This document shows positions 17,111-24,351 of a stretch of DNA of 26,081 bases, in pieces. The stretch lies in contig CALGMY010000084.1 in NCBI GenBank assembly GCA_937958785.1, forward strand, positions 1 to 26,081, read 5' to 3'. The position numbers were made by a program, and so were the translations under genes. Each line of letters starts with the position of its first letter. Within the stretch, counting starts at the first letter, position 1. The notes under the pieces are model-generated. The model saw nothing but the letters and a program-made list of their open reading frames with translations. It searched no databases and had not been told where the DNA came from. Origin of the DNA: an uncultured Gammaproteobacteria bacterium. GTDB lineage: Bacteria > Pseudomonadota > Gammaproteobacteria > Steroidobacterales > GCA-2729495.

Positions 17111-18069
17111 GCGGGCAGGTGGCAGGCCCGGGCGTGGTCCGCGCCGACGGCCAGGAGCGCGGGGCGGGTGACCCGGCAGGTCTCCACCACGTGGGCGCAG
17201 CGGCTCGCGAAGGCGCAGCCGGGCGGCAGGTGCTCGAGGTCGGGGGGCTGGCCGGGGATGACGGGCAGGTCTTCTGCGGGGTCGATCCCGAGGCCCGGCA
17301 TCGAGCGAAGCAGGGCCCTGGTGTAGGGATGCGCGGGCCGCCGGAAGATGTCCCGGACGGGGCCGAGTTCAACCGCCCGGCCGGCGTACATGATCAGCAC
17401 CCGGTCGCAGAGGCCGGCCACGACGCCGAGGTCATGGGTGATCAGCACGAGCGACGTGCCCGTGTGGCGCTTCAGGCCGTCCAGCAGGCGCAGCACCTGG
17501 GCCTGCACGGTGACGTCCAGCGCGGTGGTGGGCTCGTCGGCCACCAGCACCTCCGGCCGGCACAGCGTCGCCATGGCGATCATCACCCGCTGGCGCATGC
17601 CTCCCGACATCTCGAAGGGGTAGGCGGCATAGCGGCGCTCCGGGTCGGCGATGCGCACGACCTCCAGTGCCTCGATCACGCGCGCGCGGGCCTGCTGCCG
17701 GGTGAGTCCCTGGTGGCGCACCAGTACCTCGGCCATCTGCTCGCCCACGCGCATGGTCGGGGTGAGGCCGGAAAGGGCATCCTGGAAGATCATCGCGAGG
17801 CGGTTTCCCCGCAGCTCGTCCAGGGCGCCCCGGGGCGCGTTCAGGAGTTCCGTGCCCCGGTAACGGATGCTGCCCGTGGCGCTGCCGTTGGGCGCCAGCA
17901 GCCCGAACATGGCGAGGAAGGTCTGGCTCTTGCCGGAGCCCGACTCGCCGACCACGCCGAGGCACTCGCCGGGATTCAGGCTGAAGTCGAGGTCGCTGAC
18001 TGCCGTGACCGCCCCGTCGTCGGTCCGGAAGCGGACGTTGAGCCCCTGGCACTCGATGACCGCTGCCAT
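17107..18069 (-). CDS. Oligopeptide/dipeptide ABC transporter ATP-binding protein (OppD/DppD type)
   Basis: The product has 320 residues. Walker A is GESGSGKSQ at 41-49, the Q-loop is MIFQDALSGLTPTM (where most relatives have a Pro after the Asp), the signature is MSGGMRQRV at 154-162, Walker B is VLVADEPTTALD, and the switch is LITHDLGVV. The C-terminal cysteine motif is GCAFASRCAHVVETC (C285, C291, C298, plus C316). The start, 7 bases downstream of the DppC stop region, and the ATGA overlap into OppF place it in the middle of the operon. The paired ATPases would energise import of the ligand delivered by the 13645-15231 binding protein. Confidence 0.95.
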   Translation of the reverse strand: MAAVIECQGLNVRFRTDDGAVTAVSDLDFSLNPGECLGVVGESGSGKSQTFLAMFGLLAPNGSATGSIRYRGTELLNAPRGALDELRGNRLAMIFQDALSGLTPTMRVGEQMAEVLVRHQGLTRQQARARVIEALEVVRIADPERRYAAYPFEMSGGMRQRVMIAMATLCRPEVLVADEPTTALDVTVQAQVLRLLDGLKRHTGTSLVLITHDLGVVAGLCDRVLIMYAGRAVELGPVRDIFRRPAHPYTRALLRSMPGLGIDPAEDLPVIPGQPPDLEHLPPGCAFASRCAHVVETCRVTRPALLAVGADHARACHLPA

Positions 18070-18075
18070 GGCCCG

Positions 18076-18984
18076 TCAGCGGTCCCGGGGATCGAGCGCG
18101 TCGCGCAGCCCGTCACCGATGAAGTTGAAGCAGAACATCGTCACGGCGAGGAACGTGGCCGGGAAGAAGATGAGCCAGGGGGCGCTGTCCAGCTGGCCCG
18201 CGCCCTGTGAAATGAGCAGGCCCCAGCTGGTGAGGGGCTCCTGCACGCCGAGGCCCAGGAACGACAGGTAGCTTTCGACGATGATGTTGGTGGGGATCAG
18301 CAGCGTCACGTAGACGATCACGGGGCCGAGCACGTTCGGGATGATGTAGCGGCGCAGGATGGCACTGCGCGAGAGGCCGATGGCCACGGCGGACTCGACG
18401 TACTCCTTGGCCTTCACCGTGAGTGTCTGGCCCCGGACGATCCGCGACATGGTCAGCCACTCCACCGCGCCGATGGCGATGAACACCAGGAAGATGTTCC
18501 TCCCGAAGACGGTGACCAGGATGATGATGAAGAAGATGAGGGGCAGCGAGTAGAGCACGTCCACGAAGCGCATCATGAAGCCGTCGGTGCGCCCGCCGGC
18601 GAAACCGGCGACGGCGCCGTAGGTGACGCCGATCAGGAGCGCGACCACCGTGGTGAGCAGGCCGATGGTGAGCGAGATCCGGCCGCCGTAGAAGGTGCGC
18701 ACCAGCAGGTCCCGGCCATTGGCGTCGGTGCCGAACCAGTGCCAGCCGGCGGCGCCGGGCGGCACGAGGATGTTCTCCCAGGAGGCGTCCTCGATGCCGT
18801 GGGGCCAGAACATGGGCACGAGGATCGACGACAGCGCGATCAGCGCGAGGATCACGATGCTGGCCATTGCCGCCCGGTTGCGCCGGAAGCGGCGGGCGGC
18901 CTGGCGCCACAGCGAGCGGGGCACGCCGCCGCCGGCGGCCGCGGCCAGCGTCTCCGAGCCGAGCAGTCCGGGACCCGCGCTCAC
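18076..18984 (-). CDS. Dipeptide/oligopeptide ABC transporter permease (DppC type)
   Basis: The product has 302 residues. After a cytoplasmic N-terminus (RSLWRQAARRFRRNRAAMAS) come a first membrane helix and the OppC-type extracellular segment with HWFGTDANGRDLLVRTFYGG. The core five-helix permease domain includes the coupling loop EYVESAVAIGLSRSAILRRY, with the conserved Ala-Gly-like spacing, and ends in NFIGDGLRDALDPR, the standard DppC terminus. The GTG start at 18984 overlaps the DppB stop (GTGA). It forms the heteromeric channel with DppB. Confidence 0.95.
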   Translation of the reverse strand: MSAGPGLLGSETLAAAAGGGVPRSLWRQAARRFRRNRAAMASIVILALIALSSILVPMFWPHGIEDASWENILVPPGAAGWHWFGTDANGRDLLVRTFYGGRISLTIGLLTTVVALLIGVTYGAVAGFAGGRTDGFMMRFVDVLYSLPLIFFIIILVTVFGRNIFLVFIAIGAVEWLTMSRIVRGQTLTVKAKEYVESAVAIGLSRSAILRRYIIPNVLGPVIVYVTLLIPTNIIVESYLSFLGLGVQEPLTSWGLLISQGAGQLDSAPWLIFFPATFLAVTMFCFNFIGDGLRDALDPRDR

Positions 18985-19910
18985 CGGTAGGACTTCCGCA
19001 CGCGCGGGTCGAGCGCGGCATAGGCCAGGTCCGACAGCAGGTTGAAGAGGATGATGAAGGTCGCGTAGATGATCACGACGCCCATCACCAGCGGGTAGTC
19101 CCGGTTCAGCGCCCCCTGGACGAAGTAACGGCCGACGCCCGGCAGGTTGAAGATCAGCTCGACGATCAGGGAGCCCGTCATGATCCCCGCCAGCGCCGGC
19201 CCCAGGTAGCCCACCAGCGGCACCAGGGCCGAGGGCAGCACGTGCCGGAACACCACGCTGGATTCCCTGAGGCCCCGCGACCGCGCCGTCCGCACGAAGT
19301 TCGAGCGCAGCACCTCGAGCATCCCGCCGCGCATCAGGCGGGCAATCACCGCGATCTGGGGCAGGGCGAGCGCCACCACCGGCAGCACCAGGTTGGCCGG
19401 GGCGCCGTCGTTCCAGCCCGCCACCGGCAGCAGCTTCAGGTACAGGCCGAAGAACAGCGCCATGATCGGCGCGCTCACGAAGGCCGGCAGGGCAATGCCG
19501 GTCATGGCGAGGCCCATCAGGGTGTGGTCCAGCAGGCTGTTCTGGCGAAGCGCGGCAATGATGCCCCCGAGCCCCCCGAGGACGAGCGCGACGAGCTTGG
19601 CGAGCAGGCCCACCGTGATGCTCACCGGCAGGCCGATGGCGATCAGCTCGGTGACGGTGAAGTCCTTGTAGACGAGGGAGGGTCCGAAGTCGCCCTTGAC
19701 GGCCCGGGACAGGAACAGCCAGTACTGGGTGACCAGGGGCTTGTCCAGGTCGTAGGCCGCGCGGATGTTCTCGAGCACCTCCGGCTCGAGGTCCGCCTCG
19801 GCGTCGAAGGGGCCACCCGGCGCCGCCCGCATCAGGAAGAAGGCCGCGGTGACGATCACGAACAGGGTCGGGATCGCGATGCCCAGGCGGCGCAGGGTGT
19901 AGTTCAGCAT
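18981..19910 (-). CDS. Dipeptide/oligopeptide ABC transporter permease (DppB type)
   Basis: The product has 309 residues. The N-terminal helix MLNYTLRRLGIAIPTLFVIV and the following AAPGGPFD motif are diagnostic of DppB/OppB. The EAA-type loop is FVRTARSRGLRESSVVFRHV followed by LPSALVPLVG. The C-terminal segment LIVELIFNLPGVGRYFVQGA with a final DLAYAALDPRVR also matches. It is the first transporter gene, 18 bases after the MFS gene, which suggests a single transcript beginning at the divergent promoter near 21190. Confidence 0.95.
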   Translation of the reverse strand: MLNYTLRRLGIAIPTLFVIVTAAFFLMRAAPGGPFDAEADLEPEVLENIRAAYDLDKPLVTQYWLFLSRAVKGDFGPSLVYKDFTVTELIAIGLPVSITVGLLAKLVALVLGGLGGIIAALRQNSLLDHTLMGLAMTGIALPAFVSAPIMALFFGLYLKLLPVAGWNDGAPANLVLPVVALALPQIAVIARLMRGGMLEVLRSNFVRTARSRGLRESSVVFRHVLPSALVPLVGYLGPALAGIMTGSLIVELIFNLPGVGRYFVQGALNRDYPLVMGVVIIYATFIILFNLLSDLAYAALDPRVRKSYR

Positions 19911-19928
19911 GGCTCCAAGCCTACCAGT

Positions 19929-21164
19929 TCAGTCCCGCCGTCCGGCCTCGCCGGGCAGCGGGGCCTCCTTGAGCCGTCGGCCCACCTGCAGGGCCAGGGC
20001 GAAGGCCGGCACCATCGCCATGCTGCCCAGCAGGAACGGCGCGCTGGCGCCGAGCTGGCCGTAGAGGGTGCCCGCGCCCGCCTGGCCCACGAACCGGGCC
20101 ATGGCGCTCGACGACTGGTAGACACCGAGCACGGTGCCCCGTTCCGCCATGCCCGCCCGTTTCGAGAGCAGGCTTTGCATGCTGGTCTGGAAGAACGCCG
20201 TGCCGAAGGAGCCGATCGTCATGGCGAGGAGCAGGCTCGGCACGTTCCAGGCGGCGACCAGGCCGAGCCAGCCGAGCATCAGGCAGATGATGGCCCCCTT
20301 GACCAGGTTCAGCTCGCCGAAGCGCCGGGCGAGGAAGCCGATCCCGAAGAACTGCACGAGGGCGATGAGGGTGCCGGTCCAGGCGAGCATGCCACCCAGG
20401 GTGCGGGCGTTGAGGTGGTGCTCGTGGTTCGCCCAGAGCGGGAAGATGGACTCGCGCACCGCCATGAAGACCAGCACCACGGTGGCCATCATCAGCATGC
20501 GGGACACGACCGGCCGGCGGGCGATGCGGCTGATGTCGGCAAAGAGGCTGCCGCCCCCGGCCGCCCGGGCCGGGCCAGGGGCGAGGTGCCGGGTCTCGGG
20601 CAGGTAGATGTAGATGGCGACGAAGGCAGCGAACGAAAAGAGCGCTGCCGCCACCGCCGGGCGCACCAGGTTCGCCTCGGCCATGGTGTCGCCGCCGGCG
20701 AGCAGGCCGCCGAAGGCAGGCCCCACCGCGAAGCCGAGCCCGAACGCGGAGGCCACCCGGCCCATGGCCCCGGCCCGTTCCTCCGGCGAGGTGATGTCGG
20801 CGACGTAGGCGTAGGCCGTGGAGAGGTTGGCCGAGGTGGCCCCGCTCAGGATGCGGGCGGCGAGCAGCAGCCAGAGGGAGTCCGCGAAGCCGAGCAGCAG
20901 GTAGGCCCCCGCGTGGCCGAGCATGCTCGCGAGCAGCACCGGGCGGCGGCCCCGCCGGTCGCTCAGCGTGCCCCACAGGGGCATGGCCAGGGACTGGGCG
21001 AGGGGGTGGGCGGCGATGATGAGGGTGATGAGCTCGGGCCGGGCGCCGAGCCGTTCCGCGTAGAAGGGGGTGAGCGGTGCCAGGATGCCGAAGCCCACCA
21101 GGTCGATGAAGACGACGGCGAACAGGATCGGGATGGCGAACCGGGGCTTCTGGCCTGCCGTCAT
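19929..21164 (-). CDS. Major facilitator superfamily transporter (TetA/multidrug-like)
   Basis: The protein has 411 residues and twelve hydrophobic segments. The N-terminus (FAVVFIDLVGFGILAPLTPF) and the loop GTLSDRRGRRPVLL resemble TetA/MdtG-type drug:proton antiporters. Further matches are RILSGATSANLSTAYAYVAD and the GFAVGPAFGGLLAG pattern of motif C, the antiporter signature. It may export an end product or a toxic substrate. It heads the minus-strand operon that continues into the ABC transporter. Its promoter region is shared, divergently, with the molybdenum hydroxylase gene and contains the palindromic operator at 21191-21207. Confidence 0.9.
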   Translation of the reverse strand: MTAGQKPRFAIPILFAVVFIDLVGFGILAPLTPFYAERLGARPELITLIIAAHPLAQSLAMPLWGTLSDRRGRRPVLLASMLGHAGAYLLLGFADSLWLLLAARILSGATSANLSTAYAYVADITSPEERAGAMGRVASAFGLGFAVGPAFGGLLAGGDTMAEANLVRPAVAAALFSFAAFVAIYIYLPETRHLAPGPARAAGGGSLFADISRIARRPVVSRMLMMATVVLVFMAVRESIFPLWANHEHHLNARTLGGMLAWTGTLIALVQFFGIGFLARRFGELNLVKGAIICLMLGWLGLVAAWNVPSLLLAMTIGSFGTAFFQTSMQSLLSKRAGMAERGTVLGVYQSSSAMARFVGQAGAGTLYGQLGASAPFLLGSMAMVPAFALALQVGRRLKEAPLPGEAGRRD

Positions 21165-21182
21165 TCAGGGGGTGACCTCTCC

Positions 21183-21227
21183 CGGCAGGCTATCATATTG
21201 TTATGATCATATGCTCACCGCCTGCCG
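21183..21227. promoter_or_regulatory. Divergent control region with palindromic operator
   Basis: ATCATATTGTTATGAT (21192-21207) is a perfect inverted repeat of ATCATA around TTGT. TATGATCATA (21202-21211) is a second, overlapping perfect palindrome. Both strands thereby show TATGAT, one base from the -10 consensus; no good -35 was found. The AT-rich core is enclosed by an exact eight-base inverted repeat, CGGCAGGC (21183-21190) and GCCTGCCG (21220-21227). The 17-base string from 21191 matches 14 of 17 positions of 12810-12826 in the other divergent region. Confidence 0.6.
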
Positions 21228-21280
21228 CGGCGCGCTTGCCGGCAGTTGCGACGGAACCCGCTCCGCAGGACCCTAGCCGC

Positions 21281-23434
21281 ATGGAACCCGGGCCAATGGA
21301 ATCCACTGCCGTGACCCGTCGCCGGCTGCTCGGCATCGCTGGGCAGGCCGCCGCCGGGCTGTGGCTCGGCATCCACCGCCTGCCGGCCGTCGCGCAGGCG
21401 CCGGGCGCGACACCCCGCACGACATTCAATGAGCCCCAGCTCGCCGCCTGGCTGGAGATCCTGCCCGACAACACGGTCCGCGTGGCCGTGCCCGACGCGG
21501 AGCTCGGGCAGGGCGCCTTCAGCACGTTGCCCCTCATCCTCGCCGACGAGCTGGGCGCCGACTGGTCCCGGGTGGAAGTGCGGCAGACCGGTGCGGACGA
21601 CCGGCTCGCGAACCCGATGAAGGGTTTCCAGGCCACCGGCCGCAGCATGAGCGTCCGGGGTTACTACCCGGTGCTGCGCCGGCTCGGCGCCACGGCGCGG
21701 GAACTGCTCTGTGCGGCGGCGGCGAATCGCTGGAAGGTCCCCGCCGGCGAGTGCCGTGCCGAGGCAAGCCGCGTGCTCCATGTTCCCAGCGGACGGACGG
21801 CGACCTTCGCCGAGCTGCTCGAACTGGCGGCGACGCTGCCGCTGCCCCTCGACCCACCACTCAAGCCGGCAGCGGCGCTCACGCTCATCGGCCGGGATGT
21901 TCCCCGCAAGGACATTCCGCCCAAGGTCACCGGCGCGGCCCGCTTCAGCAGCGACGTGCGCCTGCCGGGCATGTTGGTGGCTGCCATCGCCCACGCGCCG
22001 GTCTTCGGCAGCACCCTGGGCGACGTGGACGAGGCCGCGGTGCTCGCCGGCCCGGGTGTCCGGGCCCTGGTCCGCCTGCCCGCGGCGGTGGCCGTGGTGG
22101 CGGACGATTTCTGGCAGGCGAGCCGCGCGCTCGGCCGCGCCAGGGCCGCCTTCAACGGGCCGACGCCGGATCCTGCCGGGCCCGAGGTGCCCGCTGTGCC
22201 GGTCAGCGACCGGGGTGACGCCGGTGCCGCGCTGGCCGGTGCCAGCCAGCAGCTCGATCTCGCCTACGACGTGCCGCACCTCGCCCACGCGACGATGGAG
22301 CCCATGTGCTGCGTCGCCTGGGTGCAGTACGGGGTGTGTGAACTCTGGGCGCCGACCCAGGGGCCCGCCCGGCTCCGCAACGACGTCGCCCGCCAGCTCG
22401 GCCTCGAGCCAGGCCGGGTGACCATCCACCGGGATTTCATCGGCGGCGGCTTCGGCCGCCGGTGGCAGACGGACTTCGGTGTCGAGGCGGCGCTGATTTC
22501 CCGGGCCGTCAAGGCGCCCGTGAAGCTGCTCTGGTCCCGGGAGGAGGACATGCAGCACGACTTCTACCGGCCCGCCATGCAGGTGCGCGTGCGGGCCGGG
22601 CTGGCGCGCAAGGGGCGGGGCGCCGCCCGGATCGCGGGCTTCGACGTGACCTTGACCGGCGCGCTCCTGAGCGGCTGGGGCCGGCCCCGGGCCGGGGATC
22701 CGAAGCCGGACCCCCAGCTGACGGGCGGTCTCACCACGATTCCCTATGCACTGCCGGACTACCGCATCCGCTGGGTGCCCCGGGAGTCGCTCGTGCCGAT
22801 CGGCGTGTGGCGCTCGGTCGCCTACTCCCACAACGTCTTCGCCATCGAGTGCGCCCTCGACGAACTGGCCCTGGCGGCGGGCGAGGACCCGCTGCGCTTC
22901 CGGCTGGCGCTGCTCCGGGATGCGCCCCGCTACCGCCGGGTGCTGACCGCGCTGGCGCGCCGCGCCGGCTGGCGCGCCGGGAACGACGGTGGCGACGGCA
23001 CCGGGCGGGGCCTCGCCCTCGCCGAGTACGGCACCACGGTACTCGGCCTCGTGGCCGACGTGCGCCGGACGCCGGAGGGACGGGTGCGGGTGGAGCGCCT
23101 CACCGCGGTCGTGGACTGCGGGGCGGCGATCCAGCCCGACATCGTCCGCGCCCAGGTCGAGGGTGGGCTCATCTTCGGGCTCAGCGCAGCGCTGTACGGC
23201 GAGATCAGCCTCGACGGCGGCCGGGTCGTGCAGTCCAACTTCTTCGACTACCGCATGGTGACGCTCGCCGATTGCCCGGCCATCGACGTGGAACTCCTGC
23301 CCGGCGGTGAGCTGCCCGGGGGCATCGGCGAAGTCGGCACGCCGCCGGTCGCGCCCGCCGTGGCCAATGCCGTGTTCCGGGCCACCGGCCGCCGCATCCG
23401 CGAATTGCCGCTTGCCCGGCACGGGCTCGCCTGA
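21281..23434 (+). CDS. Isoquinoline 1-oxidoreductase beta-like molybdopterin-binding subunit (xanthine oxidase family)
   Basis: The protein has 717 residues from the chosen start. A Tat signal (TRRRLLGIAGQAAAGLWLG) lies near the N-terminus. Domain landmarks are LEILPDNTVRVAVPDAELGQG, the split-domain junction RDVPRKDIPPKVTGAARFSS, the cofactor loop FIGGGFGRRWQTDFG, and the terminal GGIGEVGTPPVAPAVANAV. The Glu684 in that last motif is the base expected to activate the molybdenum-bound water. Family enzymes hydroxylate N-heterocycles or oxidise aldehydes and partner with a small [2Fe-2S] subunit, which is absent here. The frame opens at 21203, inside the operator; the ATG at 21281 with AGGA ten bases upstream puts the Tat motif at the normal distance and is preferred. 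The stop shares a base with the next start (TGATG). Confidence 0.92.
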   Translation: MEPGPMESTAVTRRRLLGIAGQAAAGLWLGIHRLPAVAQAPGATPRTTFNEPQLAAWLEILPDNTVRVAVPDAELGQGAFSTLPLILADELGADWSRVEVRQTGADDRLANPMKGFQATGRSMSVRGYYPVLRRLGATARELLCAAAANRWKVPAGECRAEASRVLHVPSGRTATFAELLELAATLPLPLDPPLKPAAALTLIGRDVPRKDIPPKVTGAARFSSDVRLPGMLVAAIAHAPVFGSTLGDVDEAAVLAGPGVRALVRLPAAVAVVADDFWQASRALGRARAAFNGPTPDPAGPEVPAVPVSDRGDAGAALAGASQQLDLAYDVPHLAHATMEPMCCVAWVQYGVCELWAPTQGPARLRNDVARQLGLEPGRVTIHRDFIGGGFGRRWQTDFGVEAALISRAVKAPVKLLWSREEDMQHDFYRPAMQVRVRAGLARKGRGAARIAGFDVTLTGALLSGWGRPRAGDPKPDPQLTGGLTTIPYALPDYRIRWVPRESLVPIGVWRSVAYSHNVFAIECALDELALAAGEDPLRFRLALLRDAPRYRRVLTALARRAGWRAGNDGGDGTGRGLALAEYGTTVLGLVADVRRTPEGRVRVERLTAVVDCGAAIQPDIVRAQVEGGLIFGLSAALYGEISLDGGRVVQSNFFDYRMVTLADCPAIDVELLPGGELPGGIGEVGTPPVAPAVANAVFRATGRRIRELPLARHGLA

Positions 23435-24351
23435 TGCCCGCGACGGCCCGCCTGCTGACCCTCGTCCTGCTCGTGGTCCCGCTCCTCGGCGGCTGCACCC
23501 GGTCGCTGCCCGCGACGGGCACGGTGCTGCGCGACTGTCCCACGTGTCCCGAGCTGGTCGTGGTGCCGCCCGGTGCCTTCCTCATGGGCGCGGACGGTGG
23601 CGAGGAGGGGCGGCCCGAGGGGCCGGTGCGGGCCGTCACGATCCCGCGGGCCTTTGCCGCCGGCGTCACGGAGGTCACCCAGGAACAGTTCGCCGCCTTC
23701 GTGGCCGCGACGCGCCGCGAGCTGTCCGGTGGCTGCCAGGTGTGGGATGGCGAGGCCTGGCAGTACCCGGCGGACGCGGACTGGACCAACCCCGGCTACG
23801 GGCGGGTGCCCTTCGCCGACGAGCCCGTCGCCTGCGTGAACTGGCGGGACGCCCGGGACTACGCGGCCTGGCTCGCGGCCCGCACGGGACAGCCGTACCG
23901 CCTGCTGTCCGAGGCCGAGTGGGAATATCTCGCCCGGGCGGGCACGACGGGACCCTATCCCTTCACCGATCCGGCGGCGGCCTGTGCAGAGGGCAACGTG
24001 TACGACGCCGCCGGCCAGCGCCAGAACGGCTTTCGCTGGGAGCCCTTTCCCTGCGACGACGGCTTCGGCCAGGCCGCGCCGGCGGGGACCTTCGCGGCGA
24101 ACGCCTTCGGCCTCAAGGACCTGCTCGGCAACGTCTGGGAATGGACCGCGGACTGCTACGTGGCGCCTTACCCGGCGGGGCCCGTCGACGGCCGGCCCGT
24201 GCAGGTCGCGGGGGAGTGCGCCCGCCGCAGCGTCCGGGGCGGCAGCTGGATCACCCGTCCGGGCCGCCAGACCGTGACGTTCCGGGGGCGCGACCCGGAG
24301 GATGCCCGCTACTCGTTCTTCGGCTTCCGCGTGGCGCGGGACCTGCCGTGA
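23434..24351 (+). CDS. SUMF1/FGE-fold lipoprotein
   Basis: The product has 305 residues. A lipoprotein signal with lipobox LLGGC (Cys21) is followed by a formylglycine-generating-enzyme-like domain: PELVVVPPGAFLMGADGGEE, EVTQEQFAAFVAATRRE, PVACVNWRDARDYAAWLA, YRLLSEAEWEYLARAGT, GLKDLLGNVWEWTADCY and RRSVRGGSWI ending in FFGFRVARDLP. Authentic FGE uses a pair of cysteines in the C-terminal part just before the GFR motif; here that segment (TVTFRGRDPEDARYSFFGFR) has none. Sulfatase activation is thus unlikely; other members of the fold act as binding or oxidoreductase scaffolds. Start and stop overlap both neighbours (TGATG, GTGA), tying it to the molybdenum hydroxylase and the amine oxidase. 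Confidence 0.9.
   Translation: MPATARLLTLVLLVVPLLGGCTRSLPATGTVLRDCPTCPELVVVPPGAFLMGADGGEEGRPEGPVRAVTIPRAFAAGVTEVTQEQFAAFVAATRRELSGGCQVWDGEAWQYPADADWTNPGYGRVPFADEPVACVNWRDARDYAAWLAARTGQPYRLLSEAEWEYLARAGTTGPYPFTDPAAACAEGNVYDAAGQRQNGFRWEPFPCDDGFGQAAPAGTFAANAFGLKDLLGNVWEWTADCYVAPYPAGPVDGRPVQVAGECARRSVRGGSWITRPGRQTVTFRGRDPEDARYSFFGFRVARDLP

Noticed and set aside
18867..21206. Long plus-strand open frame (779 codons) opposite the permease and MFS genes
   Set aside because: It is antisense to DppB, DppC and MFS genes that have clear family motifs; its composition is His/Glu/Gln/Arg-rich without domains.
21203..21280. Upstream start of the molybdenum hydroxylase subunit at 21203
   Set aside because: It lies inside the palindromic operator and would put 26 unconserved residues before the Tat signal; no ribosome binding site precedes it.
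21215..23422. Minus-strand open frame (735 codons) antisense to the molybdenum hydroxylase subunit
   Set aside because: It is a mirror of a well-supported gene with no recognisable motif.
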